A stretch of DNA of 64,000 nt, taken from assembly GCF_025993685.1 (NCBI RefSeq), contig NZ_DAJPEN010000001.1:310001-374000 (forward strand), written 5' to 3'. Positions 1-9,807 of this stretch are shown here, in pieces (positions within the stretch are counted from its first letter, which is position 1; every line of letters begins with the position of its first letter). The notes beneath the pieces were generated by a model. That model had not been told where the DNA came from, made no database searches, and was given only the letters and a program-made list of their open reading frames with translations. This DNA comes from Bacteroides mediterraneensis. Lineage in GTDB: Bacteria > Bacteroidota > Bacteroidia > Bacteroidales > Bacteroidaceae. The position numbers were made by a program, and so were the translations under genes.

Positions 1-1486
1 TAATGCAGCCACCGGAAAGCAGACGATTGATAAGTCTCAATTAACTCAGTGGGCCACAGCCGGTTTCTTTGGGCGAATAAACTATGACTATAAAGAAAGA
101 TATTTGTTTGAAGTAAATATGCGTTACGATGGAACTTCTCGTTTCGCAAGAGACCAGAGATGGAATGTGTTTCCTTCATTCTCTGCAGGTTGGAATATAG
201 CACGTGAAGAGTTCATGCAAGATTATAGCCATATTGTAAACAATCTGAAGATTCGTGGATCTTGGGGTGAATTGGGAAACCAAAATACCACTAACTTGTA
301 TCCGTATATTCAGCTGATGAAATTTGTGGCTGCCGATCCAGATTCAAACTGGCTTATTAATGGTGAAAGACCGAATACGGCCAATGCACCTAACCTGATT
401 TCGGCTTTGTTGGGATGGGAAACCATGCGTTCTTGGAATATTGGATTCGATTTGGGTATGTTCAATAATCGGTTGACGATGAGTTTTGACTTCTTTAACC
501 GTAAAACACTGGATATGGTGGGGCCTGCTCCGGAACTTCCGGTTATTTTGGGAGCTGATGTACCGCAAATGAACAATGCGGATATGCAGTCTGTAGGTTT
601 TGAACTCGATTTGGGCTGGCAGGACCGTATCCGTGACTTCAGTTATAATGTACATTTCCTGTTGTCTGACGACCGCCAGAAGATTCTTAAGTATCCGAAT
701 CCAACTGGCAACCTGTCTACATGGAACGCAGGTCATTATATGGGAGAAATTTGGGGACTTGAAACCATCGGTATAGCAAAAAGCCAGGAGGAAATGGATA
801 CTCATCTTGCTTCATTGCCTAATGGAGGCCAGGATGCGATTGGTACGAAATGGGGTGCAGGTGATATCATGTACCGGGATATTAATGGAGATGGCCGTAT
901 TACGGAAGGTTCTACGTTATCCGATCCGGGAGATAGAAGAATTATTGGAAATAACTCACCGCGATTCAGATTTGGATTGGACTTGGGTGCTCAGTGGAAA
1001 GGTTTCGATTTGCGTATCTTCTTCCAAGGTGTTATGAAACGTGATGCTTGGCTAGGTGACAACATGTTCTGGGGAGCTAATGGTGGTATGTGGCAGGCTA
1101 CTTGCTTTACTTCACATTTGGATTATTTTAGACCGGAAGGTGACCCTGAAGGTGCAAATTTGGATGCTTATTTCCCGAGACCGTTGGCAAACAACTATGG
1201 AAAGAACCAGAAAACTCAAACAGGCTATTTACAAAATGCAGCATATATGCGTTTGAAGAATCTACAGATAGGTTATACTTTACCAAATCGCATTACACAG
1301 AAAGTTGGTATGTCGAATGTTCGTATCTTCTTCTCAGGAGAAAACTTGTTTACTGTATCAGGATTGCCTGATGGCTTTGATCCGGAAACAATCTATTCTG
1401 GTTATGGTGCTAGTTGGGGAGTTCAGTCTGGTAAATCTTACCCACTTTCACGTACATTCTCAACAGGTATTAGTGTAAACTTCTAA
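1..1486 (+). CDS. SusC-type TonB-dependent outer-membrane transporter, C-terminal part (5' end outside window)
   Basis: The reading frame is open from base 2 through the window edge to the stop at 1484-1486, so this is the last ~494 residues of a protein that normally has about 1000. The visible part is the C-terminal beta-barrel: alternating aromatic and polar strands, a typical barrel segment with RYDGTSRFA and WNVFPSFSAGWN, and the terminal strand ending in SVNF. SusC proteins import oligosaccharides across the outer membrane with energy from TonB, capped by a SusD lipoprotein. The plug, signal peptide and TonB box lie upstream and cannot be judged. The SusD gene follows after 13 bases, so the two are almost certainly co-transcribed. 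An ATG or TTG start inside this stretch would be artificial. Confidence 0.93.
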   Translation, partial: NAATGKQTIDKSQLTQWATAGFFGRINYDYKERYLFEVNMRYDGTSRFARDQRWNVFPSFSAGWNIAREEFMQDYSHIVNNLKIRGSWGELGNQNTTNLYPYIQLMKFVAADPDSNWLINGERPNTANAPNLISALLGWETMRSWNIGFDLGMFNNRLTMSFDFFNRKTLDMVGPAPELPVILGADVPQMNNADMQSVGFELDLGWQDRIRDFSYNVHFLLSDDRQKILKYPNPTGNLSTWNAGHYMGEIWGLETIGIAKSQEEMDTHLASLPNGGQDAIGTKWGAGDIMYRDINGDGRITEGSTLSDPGDRRIIGNNSPRFRFGLDLGAQWKGFDLRIFFQGVMKRDAWLGDNMFWGANGGMWQATCFTSHLDYFRPEGDPEGANLDAYFPRPLANNYGKNQKTQTGYLQNAAYMRLKNLQIGYTLPNRITQKVGMSNVRIFFSGENLFTVSGLPDGFDPETIYSGYGASWGVQSGKSYPLSRTFSTGISVNF

Positions 1487-1499
1487 AAATGGAATATAT

Positions 1500-3524
1500 A
1501 TGAAACGTTTTGCAAAATATTTATTTTTAATAATGGGTAGTGCTATGATACTGCCTTCTTGTAATGATTTTCTTGATAGAGAACCATTGGATAGTGTGAC
1601 ACCGGATAATTTCTTTTATACAGAAGGAGATTTGGCGGCATATGCAGTTAAGCATTATAACTTTAATGCACATTCTGGATGGAGTTTAGGTATATGGGGC
1701 AATGACAATGGAACGGATAATCAGACAGCAACCGGATATGATAACAAATGGATTCCTGGACAATGGAAAACTGTAGAATCATATAGTACAGCATCAAACG
1801 ATCCTTGGTATTTCTACGATATCCGAGAACTGAATTATTTCCTCGAAATCGTAGTGCCACGTCATGAAAAAGGAGAAATTGAAGGTTCTACAACGAACAT
1901 CAATCATTATATTGGAGAGATTTATTTCTTAAGAGCTAAAAATTATTTTGATAAAATGCAGGCTTTAGGTGATTTCCCGATTGTAACGGAAACTTTGCCG
2001 GATGAAATGGAACCGTTGACTGAAGCCAGTAAGCGTCAGCCCCAGAACAAGGTGGCCAGATTTATCATTGAAGATTTGGACAAAGCCATTTCTTTGTTGA
2101 GTAATAATATTAGTGGTGGAAAGAATCGGATTACAAAGAATGCAGCGTTGTTGTTAAAGTCGAGAGTTGCTTTGTATGAAGGTTCATGGTTGAAATATCA
2201 TAAGGGAACGGCCTTGGTGCCTGGCGGACCCGATTGGCCAGGAAAAGCTGAAGATGTAGCTGGTTTCAATATTGATGAGGAAATAAAATATTTCCTTGGT
2301 CAGGCAAAAGATGCTGCAAAACAAGTGATTGACAATGTCCCATTGTCTCAGAATACAGCTGTAAGTTGTACAGATGAAATTGTACCGACAGATCAGAATC
2401 AGTATAAGATGAGTAATCCTTATTTTGCTCAGTTCTCTGCCAATAGTTTGGAAGAATATTCTGAGATTATTTTGTGGAAGGACTATGATTTGGATCAGTA
2501 TAATATCGTGCATTCTGCTCCATATTATATCCGTGTAGGCGGTAATAGTGGATTTACACGTCAGTATGTAGAAACGTTCTTGTGCAGAGATGGAAAACCT
2601 ATTTATGCGAGCGACCAGTATAAAGGCGATGGTTCCTTAATGGATGTCAGAAAGAACAGAGATTTACGTCTCCAGTTGTTCATGATGACACCAGGTGAAA
2701 TCCTTACTCCAGAACCTTTGAAAGATGCTGATGGCAACAGTTATAATGATACTCTTGCCCTTGCTCCGAATATTTTGGATATCACTGAAAAGAAATGTGT
2801 AACGGGTTATCAGTTAAGAAAAGGACTTTCTGATAATTGGTATAGAGATGGTAATACGGCTATCGAAGGTTGTCCTATTTATCGAGCAACTGAAGCTTAT
2901 CTGAATTATATCGAGGCATCCGCAATTGAAACTGATGGACAGTCTATCGATGCAAATGCACAGAAATATTGGGGCGATCTAAGAGAAAGAGCAGGTTTGC
3001 CGCGTGATTATATGGTTACGGTGAATAGTACTGATTTGTCTAAAGAAAGTGACTGGGCAGTTTATTCTCATGGACAAAAGGTGACTTCTCTTATGTATAA
3101 CATCAGAAGAGAACGTAGATGTGAACTTATCGAAGAAGGTTTCCGTATGAATGATTTGCGTAGATGGAGAGCTTTGGATCAGGTAAAGAATTTCTGGCCA
3201 GAAGGTGTCAATTTGTGGGAATCTGAATTGAAGAATATGTACAATGATAAGGCTACAGGTAAGACTCAGTTGATTGGTGATGAAAGTGCCAGTGCTAATG
3301 TGTCAAGTTATGAGAATTCTGGTAAATATTTATCACCATATAGAATTCTTAAAGCGAATAACTTGATGTATGATGCAGGATACAGTTGGTGTGAGGCTCA
3401 TTATCTTTCACCTGTTTCCATTAAGCATTTCCGGATTACTTCCAGTGGAGATGATTTGAGTACATCTACAATATATCAAAATCCAGGATGGCCACTTGAG
3501 GCAGATCAAGCTCCTAAGTTCTAA
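1500..3524 (+). CDS. SusD/RagB-family glycan-binding lipoprotein
   Basis: 674 residues, starting with a lipoprotein signal peptide whose lipobox LPSC puts the lipidated cysteine at residue 21, followed by NDFLDREPLDSVTPDNFF, the usual SusD N-terminus. The body is the alpha-helical SusD/RagB fold with the C-terminal region where RRER and the EGFRMNDLRRW stretch are typical family hallmarks. SusD sits on the cell surface as the lid of the SusC porin and binds the target glycan. At 674 residues it is longer than the common 500-600, as seen for many large-glycan SusDs. It ends in a hairpin terminator at 3547-3590, so the enzymes downstream may have their own promoter. The substrate cannot be read from this sequence. 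Confidence 0.93.
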   Translation: MKRFAKYLFLIMGSAMILPSCNDFLDREPLDSVTPDNFFYTEGDLAAYAVKHYNFNAHSGWSLGIWGNDNGTDNQTATGYDNKWIPGQWKTVESYSTASNDPWYFYDIRELNYFLEIVVPRHEKGEIEGSTTNINHYIGEIYFLRAKNYFDKMQALGDFPIVTETLPDEMEPLTEASKRQPQNKVARFIIEDLDKAISLLSNNISGGKNRITKNAALLLKSRVALYEGSWLKYHKGTALVPGGPDWPGKAEDVAGFNIDEEIKYFLGQAKDAAKQVIDNVPLSQNTAVSCTDEIVPTDQNQYKMSNPYFAQFSANSLEEYSEIILWKDYDLDQYNIVHSAPYYIRVGGNSGFTRQYVETFLCRDGKPIYASDQYKGDGSLMDVRKNRDLRLQLFMMTPGEILTPEPLKDADGNSYNDTLALAPNILDITEKKCVTGYQLRKGLSDNWYRDGNTAIEGCPIYRATEAYLNYIEASAIETDGQSIDANAQKYWGDLRERAGLPRDYMVTVNSTDLSKESDWAVYSHGQKVTSLMYNIRRERRCELIEEGFRMNDLRRWRALDQVKNFWPEGVNLWESELKNMYNDKATGKTQLIGDESASANVSSYENSGKYLSPYRILKANNLMYDAGYSWCEAHYLSPVSIKHFRITSSGDDLSTSTIYQNPGWPLEADQAPKF

Positions 3525-3828
3525 CATGGTTTGTTGATAAAATATGCAAAGGTTGTATCGCAGGAAATAATTTTTGGGATACGACCTTTGTTTTATGTAG
3601 AAAGGAGAAAAAGTTGATATACTGAATTTGAAAGAAGATATTATCTCCCTTAAATCTTCTTTTTATTGTTAAATCATAAATCTAATAATTTAGTTACTAG
3701 TATGAGAGGCAAAAATACAAGTGCCTGACAGCGAAACAGGGAAAGCCTGTTATATTAATACGGAATATGAATTACCTCAAGAAATAAGAGCTTAATATTC
3801 TTATCTCAGAGATTTAATGATGTAAATA
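3525..3828. other. 304-bp spacer between susD and the first GH2 gene
   Basis: Besides the terminator at 3547-3597 it holds a second hairpin at 3631-3662 (AAAGAAGAT with ATCTTCTTT, 14-nt loop, then TTATTG), which could be a back-up terminator, and a small stem AACAGG/CCTGTT near 3736-3752. The rest is AT-rich. I see no exact TAnnTTTG promoter box and no ORF. The two stacked hairpins suggest that expression of the enzyme genes is uncoupled from the transporter pair or lowered by partial termination. Confidence 0.5.
3547..3597 (+). terminator. Intrinsic terminator after the susC-susD pair
   Basis: A 13-bp stem with one G-U pair (CAAAGGTTGTATC at 3547-3559 with GATACGACCTTTG at 3578-3590) closes an 18-nt loop and is followed by TTTTAT, 22 bases after the susD stop. 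Confidence 0.75.
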
Positions 3829-6264
3829 ATGAAAAAGATTTATCTTACAGCAATAGGCCTTATCACTTCTTTAAGTTTGTTTGCACAACGTAGTGAGCAA
3901 TCTTTGGAACAAGGCTGGAGATTTACTAAAGGCGAAGTGTCGGGAGCTGAAAAAATCGATTTTAATGATTCTCGTTGGGAAAGTGTTACAGTTCCACATG
4001 ACTGGGCTATATATGGTCCGTTCGATGTGAATAACGATCTTCAGAATGTGGCGGTTACACAGAATTTCGAAACACAGGCTAGTCTGAAGACAGGTCGTAC
4101 AGGAGGTTTGCCGTATGTGGGAGTAGGTTGGTATCGTACATTCTTTGAATCAGAACCAGGGAAAAATACTACACTTGTATTCGACGGAGCCATGAGTGAG
4201 GCTCGTGTCTATGTAAATGAGAAAGAGGTCTGTTTCTGGCCTTGTGGTTATAATTCTTTCCATTGTGACGTTACAGGGCTTGTGAATACAGATGGAAAGA
4301 ATAATCTACTGGCTGTTCGCCTTGAGAACCGTCCTCAGTCGTCACGTTGGTACCCTGGGGCAGGTATTTATCGTCATGTACGTGTGATAAGTACAAATAA
4401 GGTGCATATTCCTGTATGGGGTACACAAATTACTACGCCTCATGTAAAGAAGGATTATGCATCAGTTTGTCTTCGTACTACGATTCTGAATTCAGACAAT
4501 GCTCTCCTTACGTTGGAAACTGACATCCTTGATTCTGAAGGAAATGTAGTAGTTTCTAAGACCAATAAAGGAATTATTCATCATGGTCAGCCTTTTATAC
4601 AAAATTTTATAGTGAATAATCCACAGCTATGGTCGCCTGAATCGCCTGTACTTTACAAGGCGGTAACTAAAATATATTCATCGGATACACTTCTTGATAC
4701 TTATACTACACGCTTTGGTATTCGTACTATTGAATATGTAGCTGAGAAAGGATTTTATCTTAACGGTAAGCATCGCAAGTTTCAGGGCGTGTGCAATCAT
4801 CATGATCTTGGGCCGCTTGGAGCTGCCATTAATGTTTCTGCTCTTCGCCACCAGCTTAGGTTGTTGAAGGATATGGGTTGTGATGCCATACGTACCGCAC
4901 ATAACATGCCTGCACCTGAACTGGTTTCTCTATGTGATGAAATGGGGTTCATGATGATGCTTGAGCCATTCGATGAATGGGATATTGCGAAGTGTGACAA
5001 TGGCTATCATCGATTCTTTAATGAATGGGCAGAAAAGGATCTGGTGAACATGTTACATCAATACAGAAACAATCCAAGTGTTGTAATGTGGAGTATTGGT
5101 AATGAAGTTCCTACGCAGTGGAGTGCCGATGGCTATAAGGTTGCAAAATTCCTTCAGGACATTTGTCACCGTGAGGATCCTACCCGTCCTGTCACCTGTG
5201 GTATGGACCAGGTACAGAGTGTATTGGGCAACGGTTTTGCAGCTATGCTTGATATTCCGGGTTTCAATTACCGTGCACACATGTACGATGAAGCCTATGA
5301 GCGTCTGCCGCAGAATATTATACTCGGTTCAGAAACATCATCAACAGTAAGTTCTCGCGGTGTATATAAGCTACCAGCAGAACGAAAGGCAGGAGCAATG
5401 TACGATGATCATCAATCTTCTTCCTATGATCTTGAATATTGCACATGGTCCAATATCCCTGATATAGACTTTGTTCGTGCCGATGATCATGAATGGACAA
5501 TAGGTCAATTTGTTTGGACTGGTTTTGATTATCTTGGTGAACCCAGTCCATACGATACAAATGCTTGGCCTAATCACAGTTCCATGTTTGGAATCATAGA
5601 TCTTGCTTCTATTCCTAAAGATAGATATTATCTTTATCGCAGTGTATGGAATAAAAATGTAGAGACTCTTCATATTCTTCCTCACTGGAACTGGGAAGGG
5701 TATGAAGGACAGAAAGTTCCTGTATTCGTATATACCAACTATCCCAGTGCTGAACTATTTATCAATGGTAAAAGCTATGGCCGACAGACAAAACACAAGG
5801 ACGGAACGGTAGAGAACCGTTACCGCCTTATGTGGTATAATACTATATATGAACCAGGTGAAGTTAAGGTAATCGCTTATGATGATAACAATAAAGCTGT
5901 AGCAGAGAAAGTAGTTAATACAGCAGGTAAGCCTCATCATATAGAACTATCTACAGATTATTCTGTCCTTAAAGCCAATGGAAAGGATCTTGCTTATGTT
6001 ACATTAAAAGTTGTTGACAAAGATGGTAATCTTTGTCCAACCGACAGTCGTCTTGTTAATTTTAAGGTTAGAGGTGCTGGTAAGTACCGTGCTTCAGCTA
6101 ATGGTGATCCTACTTGCCTTGATCTTTTCCATCTCCCTAGGATGCATGTATTCAGTGGTATGCTTACGGTGATAGTGCAGTCAAGTGAGAAAGCTGGTGT
6201 AATTGAACTTCGGGCTTCTGCGAAAGGGGTGAAGGCTGGAAAGATTAAAATTAATGTAAAATAA
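3829..6264 (+). CDS. GH2-family beta-galactosidase-like enzyme, secreted
   Basis: 811 residues with a signal peptide ending about SLSLFAQ, so periplasmic or surface located. The order is N-terminal jelly-roll sugar-binding domain (about 25-200, with GVGWYR and SRWYPGAGIYR), immunoglobulin-like domain (about 200-310), TIM barrel (about 310-600) beginning after the GIRTIEY strand, and C-terminal beta-sandwich domains. Catalytic residues are clear: acid/base E426 in WSIGNE and nucleophile E502 in LGSE. GH2 members cleave terminal beta-galactose, beta-mannose or beta-glucuronate; the overall pattern (AIRTAHN-type histidine segment, PFDEWD) fits Bacteroidota beta-galactosidases. Inside the sulfatase-rich locus it probably removes galactose after desulfation. 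Exact linkage is not readable. Confidence 0.88.
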   Translation: MKKIYLTAIGLITSLSLFAQRSEQSLEQGWRFTKGEVSGAEKIDFNDSRWESVTVPHDWAIYGPFDVNNDLQNVAVTQNFETQASLKTGRTGGLPYVGVGWYRTFFESEPGKNTTLVFDGAMSEARVYVNEKEVCFWPCGYNSFHCDVTGLVNTDGKNNLLAVRLENRPQSSRWYPGAGIYRHVRVISTNKVHIPVWGTQITTPHVKKDYASVCLRTTILNSDNALLTLETDILDSEGNVVVSKTNKGIIHHGQPFIQNFIVNNPQLWSPESPVLYKAVTKIYSSDTLLDTYTTRFGIRTIEYVAEKGFYLNGKHRKFQGVCNHHDLGPLGAAINVSALRHQLRLLKDMGCDAIRTAHNMPAPELVSLCDEMGFMMMLEPFDEWDIAKCDNGYHRFFNEWAEKDLVNMLHQYRNNPSVVMWSIGNEVPTQWSADGYKVAKFLQDICHREDPTRPVTCGMDQVQSVLGNGFAAMLDIPGFNYRAHMYDEAYERLPQNIILGSETSSTVSSRGVYKLPAERKAGAMYDDHQSSSYDLEYCTWSNIPDIDFVRADDHEWTIGQFVWTGFDYLGEPSPYDTNAWPNHSSMFGIIDLASIPKDRYYLYRSVWNKNVETLHILPHWNWEGYEGQKVPVFVYTNYPSAELFINGKSYGRQTKHKDGTVENRYRLMWYNTIYEPGEVKVIAYDDNNKAVAEKVVNTAGKPHHIELSTDYSVLKANGKDLAYVTLKVVDKDGNLCPTDSRLVNFKVRGAGKYRASANGDPTCLDLFHLPRMHVFSGMLTVIVQSSEKAGVIELRASAKGVKAGKIKINVK

Positions 6265-6445
6265 ATTGCGGGTGTTCCGTTTTATGTTCTAATTATATCG
6301 ATACAAAGATTGTTTAAATATTACAGAAAGATGTTACCCCTTTAAATTTTTAAATGTGAATATTACATTTAATTATTTTCAGCTTGTGGGTTATAGTTCA
6401 TAGAATGAAATATTTCAATTTATAGAATAAAAACTTTTGTGAAAT

Positions 6446-8092
6446 ATGTTGACCTTTAAACAATTTAATTTTTTGTTCTTTTTTACTATATCTTTTTGGG
6501 GAACGTTAAGTTCTCAGAATGTTAGTAATGATTTTATGGATAGGTCGCCTATTAAATCGGCTATAATTACTGATTATGAATATAAAGATACCATACCATC
6601 TGAATGTGGGTTAATCAGATTAAAGAATGGTAAGGTTGTTTTTATGACAAGGCATGAAAAAAAGATGACCCCCTTTTATATAAAGGCCATAGAGACTGGA
6701 TATTGGGATACAAGATATGAAAGTAACATTGACTATAATTCCGTTTTCTCTGATATGGTCAGTATGGGAGCCAATACGGCCTATGTTATGATACACTGGG
6801 AGGAAATAGAACCCAGTGATAATTGTTTTAACTTTACATTTACTGACAGTATTGAAAAATACGCCCGAAATAATGGTATAAAAATAAATTGGGTATTGTT
6901 TCTGCATGCACAATATAACGGTGTTCCGTTACCGGATTGTACAAATTCATGGACTTTCCATCTTGACGACAGGGATTCATGCAATTACACTATGCAGTGG
7001 GCAAAACAGAATGGGGTGGTGTATAAAGATATTAAAACGCTTGTGGAAAAAGGTGGAATAAGACCCTTGCATGTTTATGGACATAAAGAAATATTTTACC
7101 GAATAAAACGTATGCTTAGGGAACTGGCTTCTCATTACAGAAATAGTGATACTGTAATAGGAGTACAACTTGGAAATGAAGAGGGATTCAGTTTCTTGGA
7201 TGAGAGTGATTATAACCCTGTAACAGCCGCTTTGTATGAGGAGTGGAAACTAAAGACAAACAAAACTGATTATGCTCAATTCAAGCGAGAAGCTATGAAC
7301 TGGTGGTGGAAACAGTTTACAACGGCTTTTCATGAAGTGGATCCATATAAGATGTTGTCGACAAATTTGGATGCAGGACAGGCAGAGGCTGGTGATGAAC
7401 TGCGTATGGATATGACTGGTACTAGTACTTCTTTCTATGAAGATGGTAATTTGGATGTGATAGGCACTATGTTGTATAAACAGTATGGGTATAAAGCGAT
7501 TAAAGGTCTTGATAAAAGATATGATGGAGGCAGATATTCTTATGAGTTGCCAATATTGGTTCCTTCAGAAATAGGAATTGGCAGATTTAATAAGAATGAA
7601 GATTTCAATAGTTTTGTAATGCATACTTTAGAAAGGGCTGCTCAAGGCTTCGGAGTCTATTGTTATGGTGAGGTTCGAAAGGAACATGCAGATTCATTAT
7701 TGGCACGGAGAACACTGATGGAGATGTTTGCCAATATCGAACAGAATGAAGATATAATATTCGGCGGATTACCTGGTCCTGGCTATGTAAGATGTTTCTC
7801 TGAATATAAAAAATTGAAAATTAGTCATCTCAATATTGACAACAGGGAGACTCTTGTTATGATATACGTACCTACATTTGAAGTGGAAAACGAAATGAAT
7901 CAAACAGACATAGGGAATTTAAAGTTATTTCTCCACTCTAAAATCGATGGGAAATATGAAATGAAGGTTTATAAATCAGGCAAGTGTATTCAAAAAACAG
8001 CATTGTTGCTGGACAAAAATAAGCCTGTGAAAATTGCAGTTGATGATAAATTTGATTCTACACCAATATTTATAAAAATAAAAATGAAATAA
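6446..8092 (+). CDS. Clan GH-A glycoside hydrolase, GH42-like, secreted
   Basis: 548 residues with an N-terminal hydrophobic signal (FFFTISFWGTLSSQ). The (beta/alpha)8 barrel opens with GANTAYVMIHWEEIEPSD, the layout seen in GH42/GH35-type enzymes at strand 2. The acid/base candidate is E245 in QLGNEEG and the nucleophile candidate is E375 in VPSEIG. The C-terminus is a short beta domain. Retaining galactosidases and algal galactan hydrolases (GH42, GH50, GH167) share this plan; I cannot decide between them. The next gene, a sulfatase, starts 9 bases after the stop, so the two are one transcript and probably act on the same glycan. No paralogue is in the window. Confidence 0.72.
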   Translation: MLTFKQFNFLFFFTISFWGTLSSQNVSNDFMDRSPIKSAIITDYEYKDTIPSECGLIRLKNGKVVFMTRHEKKMTPFYIKAIETGYWDTRYESNIDYNSVFSDMVSMGANTAYVMIHWEEIEPSDNCFNFTFTDSIEKYARNNGIKINWVLFLHAQYNGVPLPDCTNSWTFHLDDRDSCNYTMQWAKQNGVVYKDIKTLVEKGGIRPLHVYGHKEIFYRIKRMLRELASHYRNSDTVIGVQLGNEEGFSFLDESDYNPVTAALYEEWKLKTNKTDYAQFKREAMNWWWKQFTTAFHEVDPYKMLSTNLDAGQAEAGDELRMDMTGTSTSFYEDGNLDVIGTMLYKQYGYKAIKGLDKRYDGGRYSYELPILVPSEIGIGRFNKNEDFNSFVMHTLERAAQGFGVYCYGEVRKEHADSLLARRTLMEMFANIEQNEDIIFGGLPGPGYVRCFSEYKKLKISHLNIDNRETLVMIYVPTFEVENEMNQTDIGNLKLFLHSKIDGKYEMKVYKSGKCIQKTALLLDKNKPVKIAVDDKFDSTPIFIKIKMK

Positions 8093-8101
8093 AATATAGT
8101 T

Positions 8102-9670
8102 ATGAACAAGTTGCAAATAGCTACACTTATCATACCATTTCTATCTACGAATGTGTATGCGGAAATAGAAAAAACTCCTAATATCGTTCTTATTCTGTGT
8201 GATGATATGGGCTTTTCAGACCTTGGTTGTTATGGTAGTGAGATAAAAACGCCCAATATTGATAAGCTTGCTCAGGAAGGAGTGCGTTTTAGTCAATTTA
8301 AGAATACAGGACGAAGTTGTCCCAGTCGTGCAGCCTTACTTACTGGAAGATACCAGCATCAGGCGGGTATGGGATGGATGGCCGAAGTAGACGAACATAG
8401 ACCTGGTTATCGTGGACAGATAGATAAAGAATATCCGACTATTGCCGAAATTATGAAGGAAGGAGGATATAGTACGTATATGAGTGGAAAATGGCACGTA
8501 ACCACGACTGGAGCCTATGATGCACCTAATGGAAGTTATCCTGTGCAGAGAGGTTTTGATAGATATTATGGTTGCCTTCATGGTGGAGGAAGCTATTATA
8601 AGCCGAGTCCAGTATATAATAATTTAGATAGGATTACCAATCTGCCTGATGACTATTATTACACGCAGGCTATTACTGATTCTGCGGTTAGTTTTGTAAA
8701 TAAACATGACTGTAAGACTCCCATGTTTCTTTATGTGGCTCATTATGCGCCTCATTTGCCTTTGCAAGCTCCTCAAAAATATATAGACAAATGCATTGAC
8801 AGATATAAAGTCGGTTATGATGTATTGCGTAAACAAAGATTTGAGAAACAAAAACAGTTACAACTTGTACCTGATGAGATGGAACTTCCTTTATTCAATA
8901 AGGAATTTGGTGGAAAGCGTCCTGCATGGGAAGAACTTACTACTGAGCAGCAACACAAATGGATAAATGATATGGCCACGTATGCAGCCATGATAGAAAT
9001 TATGGATGAAGGTATAGGGAAGTTGGTTGACGCCATAAAGAAAAAAGGAATGTATGAAAATACAGTATTTATCTTCTTGAGTGATAACGGTGCTACTGAT
9101 GAAGGAGGATACATTGGTCAGTTGATGTCGGATTTGTCGAATACTCCATATCGTAGTTATAAGAAATGGGTATTCCAAGGTGGAACAAGCACACCATTCA
9201 TTCTTACTTATGGAAATAGAAGTAAAAATAAGATGCAAGGAAAGGTTTGTAATCAGCCGGCACATATTATTGATGTTTTGCCTACATGTATGGCAATAGG
9301 AGGTATGAAATATCCGCAAAAATATTCTCATGCTGATTTGGAAGGGAAGAATTTATTGCCAGCTTCTGAAGGTAAGTCTATAGAAAAAAGGACATTATAC
9401 TTCGAACACCAGAGTTCATGTGCGATTATTGATGGAACATGGAAACTTGTAAAAGCTAACCGGAATGAGCAGTGGGAATTAATAAATTTAGATGAAGATC
9501 CGTTTGAAACGAATGATTTGGCTGATAAATATCCGGATAAGGTTGAAGAACTTGAGACTAAATGGATTGAATGGGCTAATACTCATAAAGTTTTTCCATT
9601 AGAAGATAAAACATGGACAGAAAGATTGAATTTCTATAGGGCTAAGAATCCAAATCAAAAGGGAGAATAA
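8102..9670 (+). CDS. S1-family sulfatase, Cys-type
   Basis: 522 residues, signal peptide to about residue 20 (NVYA). The alkaline-phosphatase-fold sulfatase signature is intact: metal-binding D34-D35 in CDDMGFSD, and CPSRAALLTG with C73 as the residue oxidised to formylglycine. GKWH follows at the second signature, and SDNGA carries the C-terminal metal ligands. In anaerobes the formylglycine is made by the radical-SAM enzyme anSME, which is not in this window. The enzyme hydrolyses sulfate esters of a glycan in the periplasm. It is 9 bases behind the GH42-like gene, so co-expression is likely. The sulfated position cannot be read from motifs alone; assigning a SulfAtlas subfamily would narrow it. 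Confidence 0.9.
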   Translation: MNKLQIATLIIPFLSTNVYAEIEKTPNIVLILCDDMGFSDLGCYGSEIKTPNIDKLAQEGVRFSQFKNTGRSCPSRAALLTGRYQHQAGMGWMAEVDEHRPGYRGQIDKEYPTIAEIMKEGGYSTYMSGKWHVTTTGAYDAPNGSYPVQRGFDRYYGCLHGGGSYYKPSPVYNNLDRITNLPDDYYYTQAITDSAVSFVNKHDCKTPMFLYVAHYAPHLPLQAPQKYIDKCIDRYKVGYDVLRKQRFEKQKQLQLVPDEMELPLFNKEFGGKRPAWEELTTEQQHKWINDMATYAAMIEIMDEGIGKLVDAIKKKGMYENTVFIFLSDNGATDEGGYIGQLMSDLSNTPYRSYKKWVFQGGTSTPFILTYGNRSKNKMQGKVCNQPAHIIDVLPTCMAIGGMKYPQKYSHADLEGKNLLPASEGKSIEKRTLYFEHQSSCAIIDGTWKLVKANRNEQWELINLDEDPFETNDLADKYPDKVEELETKWIEWANTHKVFPLEDKTWTERLNFYRAKNPNQKGE

Positions 9671-9679
9671 TAATACACC

Positions 9680-9801
9680 AGAGTGCCAAACATGTCCATA
9701 GGATGAGGGATATTGGATGACAAAAGAAAGATAGGTATTGTGTCTTATATACAAATTTTTATACATTTATTAGATATCATTCTTATGGCATGTGGCACTC
9801 T
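9680..9801. repeat. Bulged long inverted repeat filling the gap between two sulfatase genes
   Basis: The left arm 9680-9700 (AGAGTGCCA then CATG then CCATA) pairs with the right arm 9784-9801 with only three bulged bases; the 9-bp ends AGAGTGCCA/TGGCACTCT are perfect. Pairing may continue weakly inwards. The element occupies nearly the whole 137-bp gap. No transposase and no clear target duplication is seen. It could be a foldback mobile remnant, an RNA stem that lets or stops read-through between the sulfatases, or an operator. Confidence 0.55.
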
Positions 9802-9807
9802 TAAAAA

